Below are positions 25,185 through 32,574 of a DNA stretch of 64,000 bases, piece after piece (position 1 is the stretch's first letter; each line of letters begins with the position of its first letter). This DNA comes from Mycolicibacterium iranicum (GTDB lineage Bacteria; Actinomycetota; Actinomycetes; Mycobacteriales; Mycobacteriaceae). The stretch covers positions 310,001 through 374,000 of the forward strand of contig NZ_LWCS01000002.1 of assembly GCF_001650495.1 (NCBI RefSeq). The letters are read 5' to 3'. The notes beneath the pieces were generated by a model, which was not told the origin of the DNA, did not search any database, and saw only the letters and a list, made by a program, of their open reading frames with translations. The translations under genes and the position numbers were made by a program.

Positions 25185-25515
25185 CGGTCTCCTCCTCACT
25201 GCGATACAAGCCTTTCCAGGCCAGGCTAGCGGCAAAGCAGGTCCAGCAAACGGCCCTGCCGCACTGTCCGGAGGCCGGGCGCGGGCCGTACGGGCATCCG
25301 GGCAAGCCACAGCTCACGATGTGCAGCAAGTACGTGTCCCACCCGGGTAGCTGCTCGTTTGCCTTTGCTGAAGATGTGACTATGCATTTAAATGGCGGTT
25401 AAGAGGTAGCTGCAGGGGCAACAGTTCCTGGTCGGAGCTACACCGCCGGGTGAAGAATTAGTGTCATGAGCACTCAATTTGCGCTGGTAGGCTCCCGACG
25501 GAAGGGGTGCGACAC

Positions 25516-25620
25516 ATGGTTATGCTTGGCAACTTCAGGCGGTCTGGCAAAGGCTCCGCGGCCGCTCGATTCGACGGCACCGTCCAGGCCCGGCGCGACA
25601 TGGGTTGGTTCTCGCGCTGA
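25516..25620 (+). CDS. Possible 34-codon ORF coupled to espG1 remnant
   Basis: ATG 25516 has AAGGGG 9-10 nt upstream. The reading frame (MVMLGNFRRSGKGSAAARFD, then to WFSR) stops with TGA whose last base begins the espG1 ATG, a TGATG coupling. It is basic and has no family similarity I know; it is not espF-like. It may be the 3' end of a lost upstream gene or a short leader ORF. The stretch from 25185 to 25515 before it is relatively AT-rich, holds the promoter side of the EspI-like gene, and shows no other gene. Confidence 0.3.
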   Translation: MVMLGNFRRSGKGSAAARFDGTVQARRDMGWFSR

Positions 25621-25938
25621 TGGTGAGTCCACTCTTCGGGGAGGTCGAGCCGACCCACTACGACGATGTTGTGGGCGTCGAGGTGACGATCGACGGAATG
25701 CTGGTGATCGCCGACCGGCTCCATCTCGTCGACTTCCCGCTGTCGCTGGGGATTCTCCCCAACATTCCCTACGAGGATCAACGCAAGATCGTCTGGGACC
25801 AGGTGGCCCGCGACTTGACTGCTCAAGGCGTTCTGACCGCTCACGGTGACCCGCACCCCGAAGTCGCGGCCATGGTCGATGCGCTGAGCCGGCCCGATCG
25901 GACCCTGGACTGCCGGTGGTGGCGCCGTGACCACGATG
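25620..25938 (+). pseudogene. espG1: espG1 5' remnant, cut by ESX-1 deletion
   Basis: ATG 25620 is followed by about 104 codons that match the N-terminus of EspG1 (Rv3866), the ESX-1 chaperone of PE/PPE substrates: VVGVEVTIDGMLVIADRLHL, then PNIPYEDQRKIVWDQV, DLTAQGVL and RPDRTLDCRWWRRD. Similarity ends at codon 25929-25931. The frame then runs 8 more codons into antisense mycP1 sequence and stops at 25955. EspG1 is normally about 280 aa, so two thirds are missing and no function is expected. It points toward the mycP1 remnant. Confidence 0.88.
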
Positions 25939-25939
25939 G
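25931..25939. other. Deletion junction joining espG1 and mycP1 fragments
   Basis: EspG1 similarity ends with the Asp codon at 25929-25931. MycP1 similarity on the other strand ends with the Cys codon at 25939-25941. Seven bases (25932-25938) between cannot be assigned to either. In intact loci espG1 (rightward) and mycP1 (leftward) face each other across the whole ESX-1 core, so a single deletion from inside one to inside the other yields this exact arrangement. Confidence 0.82.
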
Positions 25940-26556
25940 CAAGCGGCCTCGCTGATGTTGATCACCTGTGCGCCCATGTTGGCTGCGTGCACAATCGCCC
26001 GGGCGAGGCTGCGCAGCGAGCCCGCGGTCTGGGTGGAGTTGGGATCATTGGGATCGTTGCGGGCACCGACCGGGGAGAAGCTGTCCGAGGTCTGGCGCAG
26101 TGACAGGATCCGCGCGTCCGGCGCGACGCCGATGAAGGCGTCGGTCGGGGCGGGGCGACCGGCGATGACGGCGGCGGTGAGAGTGCCGTGCGCATCACAG
26201 TCCGACATGCCGTTACCGGCGGCGTCGACGAAGTCGCCGCCAGGCTCCGCGGGCACCCGTGGTGAGCCATTCACGCCGGTGTCGATGACCGCCACAGTTA
26301 TGCCTGCGCCGGTTGCGAACTTCTGCGCTTCCGCCAGCTGCAGGTAATCGTTCGCCCAGGGTCGGTCCGCGAAGTTCGAGTTCGGGAAGACCGTGGGGGC
26401 AGCGCAGATGCGGCGCTGCTCCATTGGTTGGTCCGGGCCCGTCTCATCAGGGGGGATCGCCGCCGGATCGATGATCGGCTGCTCGATCGCGCCCGCAGGC
26501 GGAGCCGTCAGCAGCACGAGGAACAGAGCCGCGATCAGCGCACCCACTCGGCGCAC
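25939..26556 (-). pseudogene. mycP1: mycP1 (mycosin-1) 5' remnant, cut by ESX-1 deletion
   Basis: ATG 26556 is followed by a signal peptide (LIAALFLVLLTAPPAGA) and about 206 codons matching mycosin MycP1 (Rv3883c), the membrane-anchored subtilisin protease of ESX-1. The catalytic Asp (VIDTGV) and His (DCDAHGT) are present, up to GAQVINISEAAC. After that the frame continues only as antisense of espG1. The catalytic Ser region, the rest of the protease and the membrane anchor are lost, so it cannot be active. The 26557-26738 stretch before it holds only a stem-loop and no gene. Confidence 0.88.
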
Positions 26557-26683
26557 GCGATGTCACCCCCCGAAACACCCGACATGTGCTTCACCGTGGC
26601 CAGCAAACTCGCTGACCACGGTGTCAGAGCCCAAAAAGTCAGGTCCAGGCTACGCGTGGGAGACACCCAGACAGCCTAAGGGG

Positions 26684-26730
26684 GTCCCGGTAGGGGTCAT
26701 TCCGCTTTCTTGCCGCGGCCCCACCGGGAC
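26684..26730 (-). terminator. Long imperfect hairpin after ptsH
   Basis: GTCCCGGTAGGGG at 26684-26696 pairs with CCCCACCGGGAC at 26719-26730 with a single bulge, around a 22-nt loop. It begins 9 nt beyond the ptsH stop on the minus strand, so it is a likely terminator of the leftward fru-ptsH operon. No T run is seen. Confidence 0.5.
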
Positions 26731-26738
26731 GCCGGCGA

Positions 26739-26996
26739 TCAGGCGTCGAGGTCTTTCTGCACCAACTCGGCGATCTTGGCCAGCGCGGCCTCGTCGTCGG
26801 AGGCGACGGTTACCTCGGCGCCGTTTCCGGCGCCGAGGGTCATGATCATCAGTGCCGAGCCGGCGTCGACGGGCTCGCCGCCGTCGACCGAGAGGGTGAC
26901 GGGAACACCGGCTTCGACGACGGCCTCGGCGATGATCGCGGCGGGGCGGGCGTGCAGGCCGATGGATGAGCCGACGATGACGGTCTTGCTGGGCAT
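26739..26996 (-). CDS. ptsH: HPr phosphocarrier protein
   Basis: 85 aa from ATG 26996; the longer open frame to 27194 is antisense-like Ser/Pro-rich text inside fruA. The active-site motif GLHARPA places the phosphorylated His at position 15, as in all HPr. Ser46-type regulatory region reads SALMIMTLGAGNGAEV. It carries phosphate from enzyme I (ptsI, 30889) to the EIIA domain of FruA in the cytoplasm. It is the last gene of the fruR-fruK-fruA-ptsH operon, 34 bp after fruA. Confidence 0.95.
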   Translation of the reverse strand: MPSKTVIVGSSIGLHARPAAIIAEAVVEAGVPVTLSVDGGEPVDAGSALMIMTLGAGNGAEVTVASDDEAALAKIAELVQKDLDA

Positions 26997-27030
26997 GATT
27001 CTCCTTTGGGGGTTGGTGGTGCTCGGACGG

Positions 27031-29004
27031 TTAGGCGGCGACGAGTTCGGGTTCGTCCTTGGCTCCGGCCTTGATGAACTGCTTGGCGGCGACGACCGCG
27101 AGAGCGGACGCGATGGTGCCGGCGACGATGGCGATGACGAAACCGAGCTTGTTGTCGATCGCGAAGAGCACGAAGATGCCGCCGTGGGGTGCACGTGATC
27201 CGACGCTGAATGCCATGCACAGCGCGCCGGTGATGGCGCCGCCGAACATCATCGACGGGATGACGCGCAGCGGATCGGCCGCGGCGAACGGGATGGCGCC
27301 TTCGGAGATGAACGATGCCCCGAGAAGCCATGCGGCGCGGCCGTTCTCCTTCTCCGGCTCGCTGAACAGATGCGGACGGATGGTCGTCGCCAGCGCCATG
27401 GCGAGAGGCGGCACCATGCCTGCGGCCATGACAGCAGCCATGATCTCGAACGCGGCCGTGGTGTTCGCCGCGAGGCCGGCGGTGGCGAATGCGTACGCCG
27501 CCTTGTTGACCGGGCCGCCGAGGTCGAAGCACATCATCAAGCCGAGAATGATCCCGAGGAAGATCGCCGACGTGCCGGACAGTCCGCTGAGCCAGTTGGT
27601 CAGCCCGGTGTTGATATTGGCCAGCGGGCGGCCCACGAGGAAGAACATGATCAGGCCGACCGCCAGGGACGCCCCGAGCGGGACGATGACGACGGGCATG
27701 AGACCGCGAAGCCATTGCGGGACCTTGATGTTGCTGATCCACAGCGCGACGAAGCCGGCGAGCACACCGCCGACGATGCCGCCGATGAAGCCGCCGCCGA
27801 TGAATACAGCGAGAGCGCCTGCGGTGAATCCGGGAGCGATGCCGGGCCGGTCAGCGATGGCGAACGCTATGTAGCCCGCCAGGGCGGGGACAAGGAAGCT
27901 GAAGGCCAACCCGCCCAACGTGAAGAGGATGGCGCCGAGATACTGGGCGAATCCGCCGGCAGGCAGGTTGGTCAGCGAATTGTTGAGTGCGATGTCGTTG
28001 CCGGTGTCAGCGATCTCGTAGCCGCCGAACAGGAAACCCAGCGCAATCAGCAGACCGCCCGCGGCCACGAACGGAATCATGTAGCTCACGCCGGTCAGCA
28101 GGATCTGCCGGGTTCGTGTTCCCCAGCCGACATTGCCCGAGGGTGCCTCGGATGACGCTGAACCCGAGCCTTGGACCCGCGCGGCATTCGGGTCGTCGGC
28201 TGCGGCAACGGCTTCGGCGATCATCTTGGCCGGCTCGTTGATGGCGCGCTTGACGCCGGACGCGATGACGGGCTTGCCGGCGAAGCGGCCCTTGTCTTTC
28301 ACCCCGACGTCGGTGGCGAAGATGACGGCGTCGGCCTTGGCGATGGTGTCGGCGGGAATCGGTGTGCTGCCCGAAGAACCCTGGGTCTCGACGATCAGCG
28401 TGACGCCGGCATCCTTGGCTGCTTGGCTCAGCGAGTCGGCCGCCATGTAGGTGTGGGCGATGCCGGTCGGGCAGGCGGTGATCGCGACGAGCGTTTTGGC
28501 GGCGGGCTTCTCGACAGTCGCCGTTGGCGTCGCTGCGGGGGCCGGGCTGACCACCCCTTCGACCAGGTCGACCACCTCATCGGCCGACGATGCGTTGCGC
28601 AGGGATTCGACGAAGTCCTTGCGGACCAAAGCTCTTGCCAGACTGGACAACAGCTTCATGTGCTCCTGGCCGCCGGAATCCGGCGCAGCGATCAGGAACG
28701 CCAGATCGGCCGGGCCGTCCGGCGCACCGAAGTCGACGCCTGGTGTGAGACGGGCGAATCCGATGGTGGGCGCGTCGACATATGGTGATCGGCAGTGGGG
28801 GATCGCGATGCCGCCGGGCAGCCCGGTGGCGGACTGTCCTTCCCGCGCCATCGCAGCGCCGACGAGCCCGTCGGCGTCGTTGGTCCGCCCTGCGGCAGCC
28901 AGAGTTTCGACGAGGCGCGTGATGACGGCTTGTTTGTCACCGTCGACTGCGGCATCGAGGAGCACCAGATCGCGGGTGATGATCGGGGTGGTGGAGGTGG
29001 TCAT
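27031..29004 (-). CDS. fruA: Fructose PTS enzyme IIABC
   Basis: 657 aa from ATG 29004; the track-level extension to 29067 lies in the fruK end. Domain order is EIIA (about 1-150, phospho-His70 in AIPHCRS), EIIB (about 170-270, phospho-Cys178 in ITACPTGIAHT) and EIIC (about 310-650, with several transmembrane helices and FDLGGPVNKAAY). It takes up fructose across the membrane and releases fructose-1-phosphate. It sits between fruK (22 bp upstream) and ptsH in one leftward operon. The single-chain IIABC form is common in fast-growing mycobacteria and absent in M. tuberculosis. Confidence 0.95.
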   Translation of the reverse strand: MTTSTTPIITRDLVLLDAAVDGDKQAVITRLVETLAAAGRTNDADGLVGAAMAREGQSATGLPGGIAIPHCRSPYVDAPTIGFARLTPGVDFGAPDGPADLAFLIAAPDSGGQEHMKLLSSLARALVRKDFVESLRNASSADEVVDLVEGVVSPAPAATPTATVEKPAAKTLVAITACPTGIAHTYMAADSLSQAAKDAGVTLIVETQGSSGSTPIPADTIAKADAVIFATDVGVKDKGRFAGKPVIASGVKRAINEPAKMIAEAVAAADDPNAARVQGSGSASSEAPSGNVGWGTRTRQILLTGVSYMIPFVAAGGLLIALGFLFGGYEIADTGNDIALNNSLTNLPAGGFAQYLGAILFTLGGLAFSFLVPALAGYIAFAIADRPGIAPGFTAGALAVFIGGGFIGGIVGGVLAGFVALWISNIKVPQWLRGLMPVVIVPLGASLAVGLIMFFLVGRPLANINTGLTNWLSGLSGTSAIFLGIILGLMMCFDLGGPVNKAAYAFATAGLAANTTAAFEIMAAVMAAGMVPPLAMALATTIRPHLFSEPEKENGRAAWLLGASFISEGAIPFAAADPLRVIPSMMFGGAITGALCMAFSVGSRAPHGGIFVLFAIDNKLGFVIAIVAGTIASALAVVAAKQFIKAGAKDEPELVAA

Positions 29005-29026
29005 GGAACTACCCTGTCTCTTGATT

Positions 29027-30004
29027 TCACTGAGTGGCGGGGATGGGCGAAATCGGCGACACCGCAACGGCGTTCAGATCGATTTCGGCTGGGGAGGGCA
29101 ACGTCGTACCCGGGAGTGCGGCGGCGGCGCTGCCATATGCGACGGCCATCTGGAGCCGTCGGGGCGGGACCGCGCCGCCGACTTCGGCGCGCACATACCC
29201 TGCCAGCGACGAGTCGCCGGCACCGACGGTGCTGCGGGGCGTGATGGGTGGCGGGCTCGCCATCCAGGCGCCGTTGCAGTCGACCAGCACCGCGCCGGCG
29301 GCACCGAGGGTGGCCAGCACAGCGCCGACTCCCCGGTCGATCAGTTGTCGGGCCGCAGCCACGACAGGTGTCGGATCACCTTGAGCGACAGCATCTTCGA
29401 GCGTCTCCGAGGAGAGGCGGAGAACGCTGGCCAGCTCTTCGGCATTCGGCTTGACGAGGTCGGGTGCGCCACGGTCGAGTGAACTCACGAGCGCGGCCAG
29501 CGGCGCGTCGGAGGTGTCGACGGCCACCCGGCAGGGCCGCGGGGAAAGCAGCGCGACGATGTCGGCGTACCAGGACGTCGGCATGCCGGGCGGCAGAGAG
29601 CCGGACATGACGACCCAGTCGGCGTCCTCGGCGGCGTTGATCACGGCGTCGGTGAATGCCGTCAACGTCGCCCCGTCGATCATCGCGCCGGGCTCGTTGA
29701 TCTTGGTGGTCGTGCCGTCCTGCTCGGTGATCGTCAGGTTGGTCCGGGCCGGCTGATCGGTCGTCACGATCTGATAGGGGACCGCAGCATGCGCCAGTGC
29801 GGTCAGCAGCGGGTCGTTCATGGCAGCGGGCATTACGGCCAGCGCATCGACACCTGCCATCGTCAGCACCTTGGCGACGTTGACCCCTTTGCCGCCGGCC
29901 TGATTGGTCACCGACGTGACGCGATGTACGGCGCCGCGCGTCAGCGGAGACGGCAGCGTGACGGTGCGGTCGATGCTCGGGTTGGGGGTGATGGTCACGA
30001 TCAT
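29027..30004 (-). CDS. fruK: 1-phosphofructokinase
   Basis: 325 aa from ATG 30004, overlapping the regulator's stop in an ATGA. PfkB-family signatures are GGKGVNVAKVL near residue 38 and the catalytic TVGAGDSSLAGY near residue 252, with Asp as base. It phosphorylates fructose-1-phosphate made by FruA to fructose-1,6-bisphosphate. Position between fruR and fruA makes the role secure. Confidence 0.95.
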   Translation of the reverse strand: MIVTITPNPSIDRTVTLPSPLTRGAVHRVTSVTNQAGGKGVNVAKVLTMAGVDALAVMPAAMNDPLLTALAHAAVPYQIVTTDQPARTNLTITEQDGTTTKINEPGAMIDGATLTAFTDAVINAAEDADWVVMSGSLPPGMPTSWYADIVALLSPRPCRVAVDTSDAPLAALVSSLDRGAPDLVKPNAEELASVLRLSSETLEDAVAQGDPTPVVAAARQLIDRGVGAVLATLGAAGAVLVDCNGAWMASPPPITPRSTVGAGDSSLAGYVRAEVGGAVPPRRLQMAVAYGSAAAALPGTTLPSPAEIDLNAVAVSPISPIPATQ

Positions 30005-30780
30005 GGGTGGCCTCCTGCGCGGATGACCTCGACGCCGCACTCGCTCAGCTCGGCGCTGTCGGAGGCAGAGATCTCGGGGTCGGTGATGAGGGTGTCGACA
30101 CTGGATATCGGCGCGAAGCTGACGAAGTCTTCACGGCCGACTTTGGAGGAATCCGCGGCCACGACAACGTAATTGGCGGCCCGAACCATCGCCCGCTTCA
30201 CAGCGGCCTCCTCGCTGTCGGGGGTGGACAGGCCGTGGCGCTCGCTGATCGCGTTGGTGCCGATGAAGGCGATGTCGACGCGCAGAGTGTCCAGAACCCG
30301 CAGCGCCTGCTCACCCACCGCGGCCTGGGTGACGCCGCGGACACGGCCGCCGAGCAGTTGCAGCGACACCGACGGAACGGTGGCCAGCCGGGCTGCGATC
30401 GGAATCGAGTTGGTCACGACGAGAAGGTCACGGTCGGTCGGTACCTGCGTGGCGATCCGCATCGTGGTGGTACCGGCGTCGAGGAGCACGCTGGCGCCGC
30501 TGAGCGGGAAGAACTCGGCGGCGGCGGCCGCAATGGCGTCCTTGTGTTCGGCGCGAGTGACGTCGCGCTCGCCGACGCCCTGTTCCACGAGATGCAGGGC
30601 CCGGACGGGCACCGCTCCGCCGTGCACCCTGCGCACGATGCCTGCCTTGTCGAGGACGGCGAGGTCGCGCCGGACGGTTTCGGTGGTGACGTCGTAGGTC
30701 TGTGCGAGTTCGGTCACCGAGGCGCGGCCCTTGGTCATGACAAGCGACGCAATCGCCTGCTGCCGTTCTTCCGGGTACAT
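30001..30780 (-). CDS. fruR: DeoR-family regulator of fructose PTS (FruR-type)
   Basis: 259 aa from ATG 30780, with GGAG 6 nt upstream; ATG 30822 would add 14 residues. The N-terminal DeoR winged helix reads MYPEERQQAIASLV, VTELAQTYDVTTETVRRDL and the wing RRVHGGAV. The C-terminal sensor domain has LDAGTTTMRIA and FIGTNAIS, the sugar-phosphate-binding pattern; fructose-1-phosphate is the usual inducer. It is divergent from ptsI, with paired repeats in the 108-bp gap that could be its operators, so it may control both arms. Confidence 0.92.
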   Translation of the reverse strand: MYPEERQQAIASLVMTKGRASVTELAQTYDVTTETVRRDLAVLDKAGIVRRVHGGAVPVRALHLVEQGVGERDVTRAEHKDAIAAAAAEFFPLSGASVLLDAGTTTMRIATQVPTDRDLLVVTNSIPIAARLATVPSVSLQLLGGRVRGVTQAAVGEQALRVLDTLRVDIAFIGTNAISERHGLSTPDSEEAAVKRAMVRAANYVVVAADSSKVGREDFVSFAPISSVDTLITDPEISASDSAELSECGVEVIRAGGHP

Positions 30781-30821
30781 GGGACTCCGCGAGGACTCGT
30801 GTGGGTATCGGGCCGATTTCA

Positions 30822-30862
30822 TGTTGATATGTTTGGTTTTACTCTTGAACGTGTTGACTTGT
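30822..30862. promoter_or_regulatory. Pair of TGTTGA-nn-TGT repeats, candidate FruR operators
   Basis: TGTTGATATGT at 30822-30832 and TGTTGACTTGT at 30852-30862 are direct repeats exactly 30 bp apart, about three helical turns, so they face the same side of DNA. The second is also part of a GTTGAC-TT-GTCAAC palindrome (30853-30866) and overlaps the ptsI -35 element. The layout suits cooperative binding by the DeoR-type regulator. Confidence 0.55.
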
Positions 30863-30881
30863 CAACGGTTTCTTGTAACCT
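30854..30881 (+). promoter_or_regulatory. ptsI promoter, leaderless
   Basis: TTGACT at 30854-30859 and TAACCT at 30876-30881 are 16 bp apart. TAACCT is followed by 7 nt and then the ptsI ATG at 30889, so transcription should start at the ATG. The -35 element lies inside the GTTGAC/GTCAAC palindrome. Confidence 0.65.
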
Positions 30882-30888
30882 GGTTCAC

Positions 30889-32574
30889 ATGACTGTGACG
30901 TCCCCGCTCACCTCACACACGGTCCTGCACGGTGTTCCCGTTGTGACCGGAGTTCAGTACGCGCCCGTGATCCGCCCGGGAACGCTCCCCGATGTCGATA
31001 CCGACGCCGCCGGCGAGATCGCCGAAGATGAACGGGCCGCAGAAGGTGAGCGCTTCACTGCCGCAGCCGCGACGGTGGCCGCGAGATTGCGTGAACGTGC
31101 TGCTCACGCGACCGGCGCAGCCTCCGAGGTGCTCGCAGCAACGGCGACGCTTGCTACCGACCGCGGATGGCTCGGCGCGGCGGAGAAGCGCATCAAGGAC
31201 GGCGCTCCGGCCGTGCGCGCCGTGAACGGCGCAATCGATCAGTTCGTCGAGATGTTCACCAAGCTCGGCGGTCTCATGGCCGAGCGTGTCACCGACCTGC
31301 GCGATATCCGCGACCGCGTGGTCGCCGAACTGAAAGGTCTGCCCGAACCGGGTGTACCGCTGCCCGACGAGCCGTCGATCCTCTGTGCCGAGGACCTCGC
31401 GCCGGCGGACACCGCTGGTCTCGACCCGACGCTCGTGGTGGCGTTGGCCACCACGCTCGGCGGCCCGACGAGCCATACCGCGATCATCGCCCGCCAGCTG
31501 GGCATTCCCTGCGTCGTCGCCGTCGCAGGCCTCGACGACGTGCCGGCCGGCACGATGGTGCTCGTCGACGGCACCCGGGGCACCGTCACCGTTTCGCCCG
31601 ACGAAGGGCAGGCCCGCGAAGCCGTCGCCGAGGCCAGGCGCGTCGCCGAGGCCGCGGCGAACTGGTCGGGTCCGGGCACCACGGCGGACGGGCACGCCGT
31701 CGCCGTGCTCGCCAACGTCCAGGACGGTGCGGCGGCGCGGTCGGCGCGCCAGACCCCCGCAGAGGGCGTCGGCCTGTTCCGCACCGAACTCTGCTTCCTC
31801 AACACCGACACCGAACCGACCGTCGAGGAGCAGGCAAGCATCTACGCCGAGGTGCTCGACGCATTCGCCGGAAACAAGGTGGTCATTCGAACGCTCGACG
31901 CAGGCTCGGACAAACCGCTCAAGTTCGCGGGCCATCCCGACGAGGCCAACCCTGCCCTCGGTGTACGCGGAATCCGCATCGCCGCCAACAATCCCGCGAT
32001 TCTTGGCAATCAGCTCGAAGCCATCGCGAGAGCAGCCGAACGCACCGGTAATCCACCGTGGGTCATGGCGCCGATGATCGCCACGGCGGAGGAGGCGAAG
32101 AACTTCGCCGACAAGGCGCGCTCACACGGTTTGACGCCCGGCGTGATGATCGAGGTGCCCGCCGCCGCGCTCCTGGCCCACCGAATCCTCGAGCACGTCG
32201 ACTTCCTCTCGATCGGCACCAACGACCTCGCTCAATACACGATGGCCGCCGACCGGATGTCGGCGGAACTGGCGACGCTGACCGATCCGTGGCAGCCCGC
32301 GGTACTGGCGCTCGTCGCTATGACGGTGAAAGCTGGTGCGGCCGTAGGCAAACCGGTCGGGGTGTGCGGCGAAGCCGCGGCTGATCCGCTACTCGCGTGT
32401 GTCCTGACGGGCATGGGTGTGACGTCACTGTCGGCGGCCGCCGCAGCCGTGCAGGGAGTGGGCGCCAAACTGTCGCAGGTCACGCTGCAGCAGTGCCGCG
32501 ATGCGGCCGAGGCCGTGCTGGGCACCGCCAGCGCTGCCGAAGGCCGCGCTGCGGCACTGGCCGTACTGGGCTGA
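30889..32574 (+). CDS. ptsI: PTS enzyme I (PEP-protein phosphotransferase)
   Basis: 561 aa from ATG 30889; a long open frame further upstream to 30007 is antisense of fruR. The order is N-terminal HPr-binding helices, the swivelling phospho-His domain with GGPTSHTAIIARQLGIP (His196), and the C-terminal PEP-binding barrel with GVGLFRTELCFL, ALGVRGIRI, and GTNDLAQYTMAADR plus VCGEAA (Cys acid). It moves phosphate from PEP to HPr. It stands alone on its strand, divergent from fruR, and converges on the repeat-protein gene with no gap. Confidence 0.96.
   Translation: MTVTSPLTSHTVLHGVPVVTGVQYAPVIRPGTLPDVDTDAAGEIAEDERAAEGERFTAAAATVAARLRERAAHATGAASEVLAATATLATDRGWLGAAEKRIKDGAPAVRAVNGAIDQFVEMFTKLGGLMAERVTDLRDIRDRVVAELKGLPEPGVPLPDEPSILCAEDLAPADTAGLDPTLVVALATTLGGPTSHTAIIARQLGIPCVVAVAGLDDVPAGTMVLVDGTRGTVTVSPDEGQAREAVAEARRVAEAAANWSGPGTTADGHAVAVLANVQDGAAARSARQTPAEGVGLFRTELCFLNTDTEPTVEEQASIYAEVLDAFAGNKVVIRTLDAGSDKPLKFAGHPDEANPALGVRGIRIAANNPAILGNQLEAIARAAERTGNPPWVMAPMIATAEEAKNFADKARSHGLTPGVMIEVPAAALLAHRILEHVDFLSIGTNDLAQYTMAADRMSAELATLTDPWQPAVLALVAMTVKAGAAVGKPVGVCGEAAADPLLACVLTGMGVTSLSAAAAAVQGVGAKLSQVTLQQCRDAAEAVLGTASAAEGRAAALAVLG

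Noticed and set aside
25474..25938. Read-through C-terminal extension of mycP1 beyond the scar
   Set aside because: This part is the antisense of espG1 and has no mycosin similarity, so the gene is treated as truncated.
27000..27194. N-terminal extension of HPr
   Set aside because: Ser/Pro-rich sequence antisense-like within fruA. HPr starts at 26996, placing the active His at position 15.
30007..30888. Rightward open frame continuing upstream of ptsI
   Set aside because: It is antisense to fruR. The ptsI promoter boxes and enzyme I similarity place the start at 30889.
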